From contig NC_089236.1 of NCBI RefSeq assembly GCF_963924675.1, positions 49,632,500 through 49,696,499 on the forward strand: DNA of 64,000 nucleotides, written 5' to 3'. How positions within the stretch are numbered: position 1 is the first letter of the stretch; every line of letters starts with the position of its first letter. The notes below the pieces were generated by a model. The model made no database searches and was not told the DNA's origin. It saw nothing but the letters and a program-made list of their open reading frames with translations. This stretch comes from Phocoena phocoena (Eukaryota; Chordata; Mammalia; Artiodactyla; Phocoenidae). The translations under genes and the position numbers were made by a program. This document shows positions 44,033 through 56,050 of the stretch, one piece after another.

Positions 44033-45591
44033 TCATTGTTGTTTTCTTTGCTTATTTTCCTTTTTATAATGATGTTGAATTCTTTTTTTTGAAAATTCAC
44101 ATTCCTGATTTTGTGAAATGCCTTTCCATGTTATTTCCATGTTATTTGTCCATTTTCCATTCAGGATTATTACTACTATAATAATAATAATGCTTATTAT
44201 TATTATTACTGATTTGTGAAAGTTTTTATTCTGTCATACACGACACAGTATATTTTTTCCCAGGATGTCATTTGCCTTTTAATTTTGTTTATGGTTTGTT
44301 TTAAAGTATAAAAACAATTTTTATGCGGTTGACAATGTCAGTCCTCTCCCTGTGGTTTCTATCTTTGATTTATGCCTTGAAATTCCTTTCTCAGTCCAAT
44401 AGCATATAAAAATGCATCTATATTTCCTTCCTGTTGTGTGTGTGTGTGTGTGTTTAACACATTTAACTCTTTAGATTGTCTAGATTTCATTTTTTGTGAG
44501 TGGAATGAGAAAGGAGGAACATTTATATGTTTTACATATATTTATACAGCTGCCCCAACACATAGTTCACCTTCTCCCAACAACTTGAAATGACATTTTT
44601 GTCATATACCAAATTCTTAACTGACCAAAGTTGGGTTTTGGGTTTTGCATTCTATTCCACAGAGTGATCTTCAAGGTCTCCTATTTTGTATTTTATTTTT
44701 ATATCTTAATACAGACGTAAATATCTGAAGAAATAATTTCCTTGTTTCATGCAGCAACTTTGGTAGAAAACACTAACTCAGTTCTCTAGTGTTTGCTTCT
44801 TTCTGGGGAAGCCCTGATGCTGGGCTGACTTTTAGCTATTGCAAGTTGGAAGTGCACCAAGGTTGAGGTAATAGGAGTGGTCAACTTGGGTACAGGCAAT
44901 AAGGGAGTGCATTGACTGCAGAGAATCTACAAACAACAAAATAACTGATGAACGTTGATATGCTTTTTATTATCCCTACGTACCAGCAAATTTAAACGAT
45001 GTTAATGATAAAATACCCCTCTCTTAAAAAAATCTGTTGGTTTAAGTTCTAAGCAATTGACACAGTTATGGTTGAGTTTTAATAACATAGGCAGGGCTTC
45101 AAATTAGTACATTTTAAAATGACTTACCATTGGTTAAACATTATATTCTCTATGGAAGGTAATTCAGAGAACTCCGAACTCAGCTCCTAACACACAGAGA
45201 TTAGCTACATGTGCTTGTTTGAAAAGTAAATTTGTAAAGGTTCACAATAATTCAAGCTTGCTTGGGGAGCAGTTTTCCAACTCCTGAGGGACTGGATATT
45301 CCAGCATTTAAATAGTAGTTACAAAATGAACAAGTGAGCATAGTGATTGTAAATTGGAAGAAACAGAATGTAATGAATTTTCTGGTGAAGCTACTTTAGT
45401 GGAAATATTTTGACTGCAGAGAGATTTGAGAGCTGCTTGGATCGATTTTGAAGAAACAAAGACACAGGCAGTATTGCAAGTTCTGGAATTTATTGTAAAA
45501 TGAGACTTTTGTAACTATCTGCAAAACTTATCTTTATGTTAAGGTTTTTCCTATATGTATATCTGTTGCTTTATTCAAAAAATATTTTTGA
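44033..45591. other. Unassigned sequence with simple repeats
   Basis: AT-rich. Contains an (ATA)n/(TTA)n inverted simple repeat at 44172-44208 and a (TG)n run at 44433-44452. L1M-like texture at 44090-44720 (antisense 3' UTR) is possible but not firm. Confidence 0.4.
44433..44452. repeat. (TG)n microsatellite
   Basis: About 20 bp of uninterrupted TG dinucleotide. Confidence 0.9.
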
Positions 45592-45800
45592 GGGCTTCCC
45601 TGGTGGCGCAGTGGTTGAGAGTCCGCCTGCTGATGCAGGGGATACGGGTTCATGCCCCGGTCCGGGAGGATCCCACATGCCGTGGAGCGGGTGGGCCCGT
45701 GAGCCACGGCTGCTGGGCCTGCGCGTCCGGAGCCTGTGCTCCGCAACGGGAGAGGCCACAACAGTGGGAGGCCCGTGTACCGCAAAAAAAAAAAAAAAAA
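45592..45800 (+). mobile_element. Cetacean CHR SINE, copy 6
   Basis: Sense, full-length with pure poly(A). TSD ATTTTTGA at 45584-45591 and 45801-45808. Frames of up to 123 codons on both strands are SINE read-through. Confidence 0.96.
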
Positions 45801-45808
45801 ATTTTTGA

Positions 45809-46915
45809 AATTAATATGAATAGTTTTTGGTCAACTATGAACAACTATAGCAACAAGGCTGCACTGTCTGTGAATGTGAATATGCGAAGAAAAACAGTTT
45901 TGAAGATGTCATTTTCTAATTTGTAAAAGTTAAGGCCTGTTACTGTTTTTATTCCTTACTGCAACAGACCAATATGTAGATTTATGTTTTATTTCCATTT
46001 ACAATATTACTCCATTATTGACTTTCCCTCTGGTATTATAATACTTATTTGTTTTTAATTAATACATTTATTTTTATGGGAACGATTATGACAAAATTAA
46101 TAAAAAGGAATTTTTAATATCCATGACTTTTTTCCTGGTCATTATTGTAATTTGCTTCCTTTCATGATTATTACTGAAAATATGCACTTGCATACGTATT
46201 GCATAGAAGAAAGGGTGTTAAAAAAGTGCTCTGCTCCAAGATTTAAATGTGCTCTGTTCACCTGCCTCCAGGTAGCACTCCTCTCTGGAGGAGACCCTTT
46301 CCCATTGTCAGCTTGTCTGGCCATTAGCTCAGAGAGGCGTCGCTACCATTTCTGTATTATTTGTACTTGTCCTGTGGTCGCCCCTCTCTTTCTGGTTTAG
46401 AGGATATAGGGGTATTCTGCCATGTCTCCTCTGTTAACTTTCAAGGCATGTTAGTTGGCTAACAATGACTCCTTCAAGCCATTCTAAACACATCAAAGTT
46501 TCTGGTATACAGATGACATTCTTCTTAGTTTCCTGTGCTATTGTACATTTCTACCACCCTCCTTTCAATTTATATTTTGTAGGTTGATCCCATGATATTA
46601 CCTTTCCAATGCCTTATCTGGAAGTCAAATACTGACCATTAACAATAGGAAAGAGATGATAGGGAAGCAAGAAACTATTTCCTACGTAAAAATGTGACCA
46701 GGGAACTCAATGCGCTTTTCTGGGCAAAAGCAAGTGGGCAAAGGGGAGTGACCTTCGGAAGGGTAAAAAGAAGGCAGCTCATCCTCCGCAATGATGCTTA
46801 AGCCTCCTGTGTTATTTCTATCTCTAGTAATAAGAATTCTAGCTTTGAAATGAGTGGCTGAAATGCATTTTCTTTGATAAAAATATGCACAGAATTTTAG
46901 AGCTAGAGCTTGCTG
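45809..46915. other. Unassigned sequence
   Basis: No repeat family or exon recognised. The frame at 46152-46400 (82 codons) has no domain. Confidence 0.4.
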
Positions 46916-47035
46916 TCTAAGCCCTTCATTTTATAGATGAGAAAATTAAGTCCCAGAGGAGCCAAGTCACTTGAGTTAATTCTTCAAGGTAGTTAGTGGC
47001 AGAACTGGAACCAGAGCTCAGAGCTACTTATTCCT
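46916..47035 (-). mobile_element. MIR fragment
   Basis: Antisense MIR core: TTTATAGATGAGAAAATTAA, CCCAGAGGAGCCAAGTCACT, AGTTAGTGGCAGAACTGGAA. Clear order, no TSD. Confidence 0.8.
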
Positions 47036-49378
47036 AATTAAGCCTATTTTCTATTAGAGATATTGTTGTGCTCATACTGACGTCACTCTTAACCTTTCTC
47101 CACAATTCCAATTGTTGTGAGGATTAAATACAATAAAACCCGTTAAAAATGGGCCTGAATCTCTAACAGCCCTAGAGAAACCTGGCAGCCTTACTGTTAT
47201 TCTAATAAATGTTCCAAGTGATAGAGGTTTTAAAAGGGATGAAAATCGTGCCTTTTTTTTTCCCAGTTCTGTATGGGATACAGCCCTTTTTTTTCCCTTC
47301 TAGAGTGATATTGACATACTTCTGCTCCTATGAACTAATGGTCCTCTCTCAAATGACTGCTTTGGCAGGAAGAAAAATTAACATGTTAATGCAAAAAAAG
47401 GGATGGGGAATGGCAGCGTGTCTTAGAAAAAGTTATCAGGAGTCAAATGCCAGTGCCTCATTTTAATTTTAAATGAAAGCATTGAATGTCTATATAATAA
47501 CCTGACATAGGCAGGTGGTTGTCCATGACCATGATCATAACCTCTCCCCTTCTTCCTTCTACTTCTCTACTTGAAGGTTTGCTAGTCTTTTTATTAGTTT
47601 CTGCATCATCCATTCCTTCCTTCCCTCAAACAACGATTTACTGAAGTACAATTATGGCCTACTTTGTGGTTACAACAACAAACATGATATAAGCACAGCT
47701 TAGAGAGAGAAACAGAGGCAATTATAATAAATTATGAAAAGAATTAGGTCAGCAGAACCAGAAAGTTAGAGAAGCAAGGAAAACAAAATTTAGAAAACTT
47801 GCTACGTTCAGATCTGCTACAAATAAGCAATGTTGTTAAAAGTGTTTATGGGGGGATACAAGTGAAACCAAAGACTTAAAAATCATTTTTGAAATCTAGC
47901 GACTCAAACATTTAGTCCATCCTAACTGAGGATAATTGGGAGATGGCAACTTTTTGAACTCACTTGAAATGTAGTCTCTGAGAGATTCTTCACTTTGCGA
48001 ATGTGACTCTGGTTTCTTTGATTTGAGACATAATGAATAAGGAGCTGGATTCTACATAGCTTAGGTTTGAGAGCTCATAAAACATTTTCCATTCCGAAAA
48101 CATTATCTACTGCAACTGAGAGGCTTGAGACGGAATCTTTGGAAATATCACCAGTATGATCAATGGTCAACAGTGACAGGATAAGGCAAAGACTGTTGAT
48201 AAGTAGGGATTTGGAAATAAGGAAACTGCATTGCAGATAGGCAGATTAGGTAGGGGTGGTAGAAAGCATTTTTATAAGAAATTATTTTATTAAAATGTGA
48301 TTTTGACGGATACACTAAACTGGTTCGCTGTTCCTAAAGATAGTACATAAAATATCTTTCCAGCTGGTTAGGAAAAAGAAAAAGGTAAATAATCATCACT
48401 GATTATCCTCAATTGTATGAATGAGGACCAGAAGGGAATTATGGTGTAATACTCAATTATGAACTAATAAAAAGGGCATAATTTGGCGATGAACAGATAA
48501 TTCCTTTCTGTGGGTGAATTCCACAGAATAATAAATTTTGAGGATATGCAACCTTAGTGTAGACGAATAAGAAATACCAGAAAGTAATTGAGAATAAAAG
48601 CAGAAAAGAATTAGAAATGCAACATCATAAAGGGAGGAAAGGGAGGGATGAGTGAATCTAAGAAAAGGTAACTAAGGGCACTCAAATCTATCTTATGCTC
48701 CCATCGTGTACAATATAAATGAACGAAGTCACCAATAAAGACAGCTGGGAGGACACTGCAGAATATTTTATCTCCCAGTGAACACTGGGAGATACTGGAG
48801 AATATTTTATGTCCTGTGCACAACTAGTTATTCAAAAATATAATGAATATATTACCCAATAAAAAATGGAGTCAAGTGATATAACTATAGACGACTAGAA
48901 ATGAGTAAGACTTTCCCTAAATAAAAATAAAAAATTTGAAGTAAATTGTATAATATTAATATATATTCAAAGATTTAGGCTGCAGATTTAATCCTTGAGT
49001 CTATCATAAACCAAACCAATATAGCAGAAGACAAGTGAGATTGAATTTTCCATGGAATCTCAAATCCTATTATTTTGAGGTCTGAATGCAGACATAAGAA
49101 ATTAAATTTAGTTGTCTGGTTAGGAGGACCACTTCTTACGTATTTGAACAACTTTATCATTTACTTTGTGGCATCGTTGGTGATAGACGGGGAAGGCGTT
49201 CAGAGGGAAAGAGAGAAGAATATCTTCCATGCTCCTGACAGTGTGATCATCTCTGATTTTCACCCTCCTCAGATACACATAAACACAAACAAGTCACATA
49301 CTCCATTTTAATTATCCTGCAGAACTGTAGAGCCCTATCACTTTGCTAGGTATAAAATAAAGATTATCACTCTAACAC
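47036..49378. other. Unassigned sequence with a small hairpin motif
   Basis: About 2.3 kb with no named repeat or exon. It contains the compact palindrome and direct repeat at 48755-48810. Confidence 0.4.
48755..48810. repeat. Perfect 10-bp palindrome between direct repeats
   Basis: TCTCCCAGTG (48771-48780), a 2-bp spacer, then its exact complement CACTGGGAGA (48783-48792). It is bracketed by the 17-bp direct repeat ACTG(C/G)AGAATATTTTAT at 48755-48771 and 48794-48810. Confidence 0.93.
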
Positions 49379-49998
49379 AATGTTCATTGCATCACTATTT
49401 ACAATAGCCAGGACATGGAAACAACTTAAGTGTTCATCAACAGATGAACGGATAAAGAAGATGTGGCACATATATACAATGGAATATACAATGGAATATT
49501 ACAGCCATAAAAAGGAACGAAATTGAGTTATCCGTAGTGAGGTGGATGGACCTAGAATCTGTCATACAGAGTGAAGCAGGTCAGAAAGAGAAAAACAAAC
49601 ACCATATGCTAACACATATATACGGAATCTAGAAAAACGGTACTAATGAACCTAATGGTAGGGCCGGAATAAAGATGCAGATGTTGAGAACAGACTTGAG
49701 GACTCAGGGGGGAAAGGGGAGGCTGGGACATAGTGAGAGAGTAGCATGGACATATATACACTACCAAATGTAAAATAGATAGCTAGTGGGAAGGAGGTGT
49801 GTACCACAGGGGGATCAGCTCAGCGTTTTGTGACCACCTAGAGGGGTGAGATAAGGAGGGTGGGAGGGAGACGCAAGAGGGAGGGGATATGGAGATATAT
49901 GTATACATATAGCTGATTCACTTTTTGTACAGAAAAAACAGCAGAAACTAACACAACACTGTAAAGCAATTATACTCCAATAAAGATGTATAAAAATA
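49379..49998 (+). mobile_element. L1 LINE, 5'-truncated 3' end
   Basis: ORF2 C-terminal block (ACTATTTACAATAGCCAGGA, GATAAAGAAGATGTGGCACA) and 3' UTR ending CTCCAATAAAGATGTATAAA. It has a small internal duplication (ACAATGGAATAT twice near 49477-49500) and an extra segment near 49930. No clear TSD. Confidence 0.9.
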
Positions 49999-50037
49999 TT
50001 TAAAAGTATAGAGGTCATATAAATATAATAATTATAG

Positions 50038-50248
50038 GTGACAAAATATGCCAGTCACTGTAGCCATGTATCTGTATTAAATCAAGTAATCTTCACAAGA
50101 GCCTATTTAAAAAAGGTGCTATTTTCAGATAAAGAAGGGGAAACAGAGAGAGAGAGAGGAACTTGTCTGCTATCACATGGCTGGTGCAACATGGGACCAG
50201 GTACGAACCCAAGCCATCTGATTTCAAATCATGTCACTATAATGCCTC
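50038..50248 (-). mobile_element. MIR fragment
   Basis: Antisense MIR: GATAAAGAAGGGGAAACAGA, a decayed GTCTGCTATCACATGGCTGG and GGTACGAACCCAAGCCATCT. A short (GA)n expansion sits at 50146-50158. Confidence 0.65.
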
Positions 50249-50809
50249 TCTTACATGAGTAAAAATAGAATGAAATATCGAAGAAAATCTTTTTTATGTA
50301 TTTATCCATTATTTTCAAATACAGAACAATGTAGAATCCTTTTTAATTTTGTAATTTGAAAACAATGTAATCCTTTCTGCTAATTCAGTGCCTAGATTTT
50401 TTCTTCTATCTTACACCATTTCTTTATCTCTTTCAAAACCTGAAAATTTTCCAATCCATTTTAGACATTCACCAAAGAGTTTGTGATAAATGTCTAATCT
50501 GAGGGCAGACAATCTGTATCAGCTAGAACGTTTGTTCAGTTAGAATTGTTGAAGTAGCTTTACACCCAGGGTTTAATTTTTTATGTAAACAATAACAACA
50601 AAGTTCAGAGGAGATTGTCTGGAGAAAGCACAAAATCACTAGAGACCAGGATCCTGCCATCTTTCTGCCCTCCTTGGTTTCCATCAGCAAGACAATTGCT
50701 CTAATTCCGTCTGCAACAATGAGGTAGCAAAAAGGGGAGAGAGAGAGGGGGGTGGGGGGAAAGAAAAGAGGAGGAAGAAGCATTATTTCCCTTTTAAAGA
50801 ACCTTCCTA
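50249..50809. other. Unassigned sequence
   Basis: No named repeat. G/A-rich patch at 50735-50785. The 123-codon minus-strand frame 50523-50894 starts within the neighbouring SINE and has no domain. Confidence 0.4.
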
Positions 50810-51020
50810 GGGCTTCCCTGGTGGCGCAGTGGTTGAGAGTCCGCCTGCCGATACAGGGGACACGGGTTCGTGCTCCGGACCGGGAAGATCCCACATGCCG
50901 CGGAGCGGCTGGGCCCGTGAGCCATGGATGCTAAGCCTGCGCGTCCGGAGCCTGTGCTCTGCAATGGGAGAGGCCACAGCAGTGAGAGGCCCGCGTACCG
51001 CAAACAAAACAAAACAAAAA
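50810..51020 (+). mobile_element. Cetacean CHR SINE, copy 7
   Basis: Sense, full-length, with an (AAAAC)n tail. Unlike most other copies I cannot define a clean TSD: the flanks share only a short AACCT-type match. Overlapping frames of up to 132 codons are SINE read-through. Confidence 0.93.
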
Positions 51021-52329
51021 CCTGGGAACTGTAGCCTTTTACCTGGACATGTTGCCATCCTGAATAAAACTGGAGTTCTGTTACTAAGGTGGTCAGTGAT
51101 GATGGATGTTGGTGCAAGGAACTAACAGCCACTGTGTCATAAAGAAACTTATGTGACTCTAGCGTTCCATGAGAAAGAGGACTGGGAACCAAAGCCTGGT
51201 TCAGAAATCCACACTAATCCTCAGAGTGTAAACGGGAGGCAACTGTGTGCTGGGGAACTGGATTAGGGTTATTTGTACTCATTTACAATGGATTAACTTT
51301 TTTAATGGCTGAGAGTCAACTTCTACCTAAACGGGCTTCTTATAGCTTCGATTTATGTAGCAATAGTTACTTTAAAATTCTTTTAGGAATGAAAGAAAGC
51401 CCCAATTTAATTATTCTAAGTCTGCATTCCCTGAAATCAATCAGACATGGACTCAGCCCTCCCCTTTCTCCCGAGAATATAACACAATGGCTTAAGAGGC
51501 AAGGGAAGAGCCTCCCTTCCTTTCCTTTGTTTTCTTTGTCTTAAACCACCATCTCTGAGTTCCAAGGTACAGTGGAGATACGTGCCAAAGAAATCTTTAG
51601 ATAATTACACTCTATTCATTTCATCTTATTTCAAATTATAGAAGTAAAACTACCACCCGATAAAGACCTTTTCATAAACATTTTACTCCTGTGCTCCAGT
51701 GGATGTTGAGAGAGAACATATGCACGCACAGCCACATTCACAAACATTTATAACCTCCAGCAACTATAAAGTCTCATCTGTTCTCTAAAGAAGGGCTCTG
51801 TTCCCAGTGCCATTTGCTGGCAGACGCTGATCACTTGACAGTTACATTTAAAGGCAGCAGGCTCTTGACTCTGGGTCCTATGCACCAAACACCTGTTCCC
51901 TGTGTCAGACGTTGCAGCTGACACTTTTTCCAAGAGAGCAACTTATTTTGTTGGGACAGTTCCTTGCCCCATGAACTGCATGAAGAATAGGCAGTGGATT
52001 GCCTGAGATTTCAACAGGCTCTAAGTTGAAAGCAGAGCCCTCAAGCCTCTCGACATGTGAAAAGCATCACCAGAAGGTCCAAGTTTACCAACAGACAAAG
52101 TCTCTTTAGCTGCCTCACCCCCATTCCTGCCACGCAGACCAGCATCCTCTGACGCTATTATTGGCACGTTATTGTGACGTGGCACCTGGCTTTCAGATCC
52201 TTTTAAAAAGTAACATTAAACATCTGGTTCTAAAGTTATCTGTATTTATGGTAGTAAGATTGCAATGTATAAAAAATCACAAATAAAACAACCTACATTA
52301 TCAAGAACTGCAAGCTGCAAAGTTAGCCT
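51021..52329. other. Unassigned sequence
   Basis: No named repeat. A CRE-like string (TTGTGACGTGGCAC at 52171-52184) is present without further support for regulation. The 99-codon frame at 51245-51544 shows no domain. Confidence 0.4.
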
Positions 52330-52765
52330 GCGATAGTTTTATAGATGCTGGTGGAAGACACGAGACTTCTTGGTCAGAGATAAAGGACAGTTTATTACAA
52401 CAGAGCATAAGCATGTTTTGAAGTAGTTCCTGAGCCCCAATTCCCACAGGGTGACACAAAGAGGGCCCACTGGCACCCATAAACACAGTGAGCTGTATTA
52501 CAGGAGAGGGACACTGCGCTTAGGGAACTTGAATCTTCTTACAGACAGTAGCCTGTCTGAACTTTGTCTCAGAGGAGACACTATCTTTATTAAACTGGAT
52601 AGTAAACCAATGTACCCTTTGCTCCAGAAGGAGACCCTGCATCTTCCAAGGCTGTTCACAATACACACATTCTTGGAAAGACAGTCTGAAAAATATAGCA
52701 GTCAGTGTCTCTACTTGCAAAATAAGCAGAAATGCAAGAGACCCATGGAAAGTTGTCTCCTAAAA
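52330..52765 (-). mobile_element. Probable old LTR, antisense
   Basis: The complement contains GTAATAAACTGTCCTTTATC, a polyadenylation-signal context typical of mammalian LTRs, followed by CAAGAAGTCTCGTGTCTTCC. The total length fits an LTR. Family not assigned. The 108-codon frame 52451-52777 lies within it and shows no domain. Confidence 0.45.
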
Positions 52766-54330
52766 TGTATGAACTAACTTCAACTAATACATGTTGAAAA
52801 AACAACAATGACATTGGCATCTTAAGGGGCATATGTATAGACAAACATATTTATTTTAAAACGTTTAACCCTTCAGTAATACTATGCTATAAACTTAACT
52901 TGAGAATATATTGTGCTTTTTGCTCCATAATTTTATAGGATATTGTGTACCTAAATACCGATTTACTATTAAAAAAAAACCAAACAAACTCCTATTTTTG
53001 GACATTTTAAAAGCTTCTGAAATTTTACTATTATAAGAAATACCTACAGAAATAATTTTTATACATAAATTTTTGTGCACAGGCATAATGATTTTCTTAG
53101 TATAAATTCTAAAATAGGTGTTGCTAGGTGAAAGTTAGTGGCTATTTTTGAAGCTTTTGATAAATCTTGCCAAATTATTCTAAGAAAGGTTGTGTCAATT
53201 TACATTCCAACCAACAATGTATAAAGGAATTTCTATTTTTAAGAAGACATTTTAATTTGAAAACTAAAGCTAATATTTAAGTAGTATTTGTGATTTTAAT
53301 CATTAAATAAATGATATATGTTCATAAACAAACACAACTAAGCACTAGCTCCCTTCCATTTGAAAGTGTCCTGTCAAGGTTCCCTTTGAATCAGTTTCAG
53401 AATTCAGGATAATTGGCATCTACATCCAGCAAGCACTCAGTTAGGAGAGGCCTGGGGAAGCTCCTCCAAATCATCATCCTGTTTATTTTAGCAAATAAAT
53501 GTAAATGCTAAGCTATATCTTAAGCATAAGAAAACCGAAAGGAATAGGTTTCCAACTCTGTAATTATAAAGTTTGCAGCCTAGGGATTATTGGGCATAAA
53601 AGAAACTCCAAATAAACCTTGATGTGCTATCGTACATTGTAATCTGACAATGTACTTTGTGTATGGAATATGGAAATACATTTACATACAGACAAAAAAT
53701 ACAAAACATGTACATTCACATGCAACAATCCAGTAAATGTCAGATTGCTTCATTTAAATAAGCATCTATATAAAATTGTTCTGTTAAGGAGTAATAAGAA
53801 GCATTCATGTATTTGTCTACCAGTTTACCCATTCAACAAATATTTTTCAACTTGTCCTCCCTCCCTCCCTCCCTTCCTGGATTCTAGTTGTTCCCATCAA
53901 GCCTTTGTTCCTCTAATTAAAATTTTACAGGGAAGTTAATACATAACGGTTCTTTCCTACCCCCTCAAGTTTAGAAGCAATGAAGAGATAACCACAGGAG
54001 TCAGGCAAATGAGCATCAAAGTACCCACTTTATTACCTAATCTCTGCAGAATGCGAAGATACACTTACACTTTACCTCAGAATTAAATTTACTCACCCAG
54101 TCATAGTCTGAGTTAGAAAGCAATAGGCTTTGCCAGCAGAGGTCTGTACTGGAAAACTTAAGGCATAGAAGCATGGAGGAAGTATGCTTCTTGGGGTCAG
54201 GCTGATGCCTACACAGGAATGGACTTCCAAATTCGTTAATTAGGAGAGATATGAGGGCGCGAGGCCTGGAATGATCCTTTTTGGAAGTTCTTCCCTATGG
54301 ATACGTAGGTTGAGTGCTCAACCCTGATGT
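52766..54330. other. Unassigned sequence
   Basis: AT-rich. Includes a 9-bp perfect inverted repeat GTACATTGT/ACAATGTAC at 53632-53655 and a (CCCT)n run at 53856-53876. A piece of antisense L1M is possible at 53060-53240 (GTGTCAATTTACATTCCAAC). Confidence 0.4.
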
Positions 54331-54470
54331 CCATGAGATCTGAAAGCAGGAAAGGATGTTAGAGATCTATGTAACCAATCGTCTCATTTCATGGAATAGG
54401 GAAAGAGGGAGAATAAATTGCTCGGGAACTCACAATGCAGAAGAGGTAAAACCAGGATTAGATGCCAATT
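54331..54470 (-). mobile_element. Possible MIR fragment
   Basis: TCATTTCATGGAATAGGGAA followed by a decayed AACTCACAATGCAGAAGAGG and AAACCAGGATTAGATGCC matches the order of an antisense MIR, weakly. Confidence 0.45.
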
Positions 54471-55320
54471 TCCATGGATGTCAGTACAATGATATTCCAG
54501 AACACATTTGGCAATCTGGCAAAAATCAATCTGCATTTTAAAAAAGACTAGCCAAGAGTCAGGCTTAGCAAAATTTCTGATTTTTTAAATTTCCCACCAC
54601 TCAGGTGGTTGTTTTTGTCGTTGTTATTAATGATGACTATTTTTACACAATTTAGACTTAAAGTACTTACATCTAAAGTGTGAATAATGTTCTTTATCCT
54701 TATCCAGGTTTTCAAAGAATACGTTTATTTTACAAGGAACTTACATTTGTATTATTTCAGAATCCACTGTTGTAGGATTAACAAAGATGAAACTTGTCCC
54801 GAGGAGGGAGAATGGAGGCTGATTCTCATGGGCTAAATTCTACATTTCTGACCATTTTGATGAACTGACTCACTATTGTTTATACTTTGGTGGAAGATGC
54901 TTAGAATAGGGAGAAGCATGCAGGCAGCATCCTGGGATAACAGCTTTGAAGAATTCACAGTAGAGTGGAGAAATTGGCTAAACCACCCTATAATTTTTGT
55001 TTAGTGATTTTGCTCCACACTAGGAGAAGAAAGGCGATTTCTCAAAAGTTCTTTGTTAGGAGAGGAGGAGGGTGTGGTGCAGGAAAAGAAAATGACAGAG
55101 GGGATGCTTATTATTTATGGTTGCTTGTTTCATAGGTTTCATACGCACACTTGCCACGCACGTGTGTGCGAAAAACGGCAAAAGAATGGGAAGAGCAAGA
55201 GATCACCTTGGGATTACCCTATGAAACAGAAACTGGATAAGAGAAGAAAATGACTGGCGATCAAACCTCTGAGTGATTTTCCATTGCCTTTAATACTCCT
55301 CTAATCAAAGGGCAGCACGC
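54471..55320. other. Unassigned sequence
   Basis: No named repeat and no believable exon; a CpG-containing GCACGTGTGTGCG patch is at 55159-55171. Confidence 0.4.
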
Positions 55321-56050
55321 AGTTGTGAGAGCTGGCCAGAGCAGGGAAGATTATGCACAGAGTGACTTCATTCAGCAAAATCTTGGCATGATTCCTAACC
55401 TCTCAGCCTGAGGGAGCATTTCTAAATTTTATTTGTGTTCTTCACCTGAGAGAACTGATGCCTTCTAGAGAGCACAAGACGGAGGCTAAACAGACATGAA
55501 ATAAAATTATCCTCCTTGGATGGGTCAGGAGCTGCCTGATAACTTAGTCTACGCCTACATCAATCCCGCAGCAGAAAGGAGCATCCACCGTCAAGGAGAG
55601 CTGAAGGTAACAGGGTTTACAGCGGCAGCTCTCCTGAAATAAATATACAGGAGGCAGACCCTCAGAGAAGAAGCCAGATACGGAACGATTAATAACGACC
55701 TCTGTTTATCATTCTGTATGGTTTGCGACTTTTACCACAAGCAAGTGTTGTCTTCTTAAGGAAAAGCAAATAATAAGCTAATAAAGATATGAGACCAATT
55801 TTCACTGACTACTCTCAGAGGAAGCGTGATTTGCCTGCACTTTTGTAAAGATCACAAGTGGATTTCTTCTTTCTTTTTCTTTAAAAGAGTACATTCAGGC
55901 TGATCAGTGAGTTCACGCATCTGGGTTAATGAGATAAGCAAATATTAAATTTGGTGTCACCGTTTTCATTATTCCTTGTTTTAGAAATCCAGGTTTATAA
56001 AATGTATTCTAGCGGAGTTTTAAGGAAATCAGGCTATCTTGTGGTCATCG
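55321..56050. other. Candidate conserved non-coding block
   Basis: Repeat-free in my reading and retains CpGs in an AT-rich setting (CCGTCAAGG, ACGGAACGATTAATAACGACC, TTGCGAC, GAAGCGTG). It contains homeodomain-like ATTAAT/TAAT cores and a GCTAATAAAG string. No reading frame is supported. This is only a suggestion of constraint. Confidence 0.25.

Noticed and set aside
52171..52184. CRE-like TGACGTGG as a promoter element
   Set aside because: A single short motif without TATA, CpG island or transcript context is expected by chance in 64 kb.
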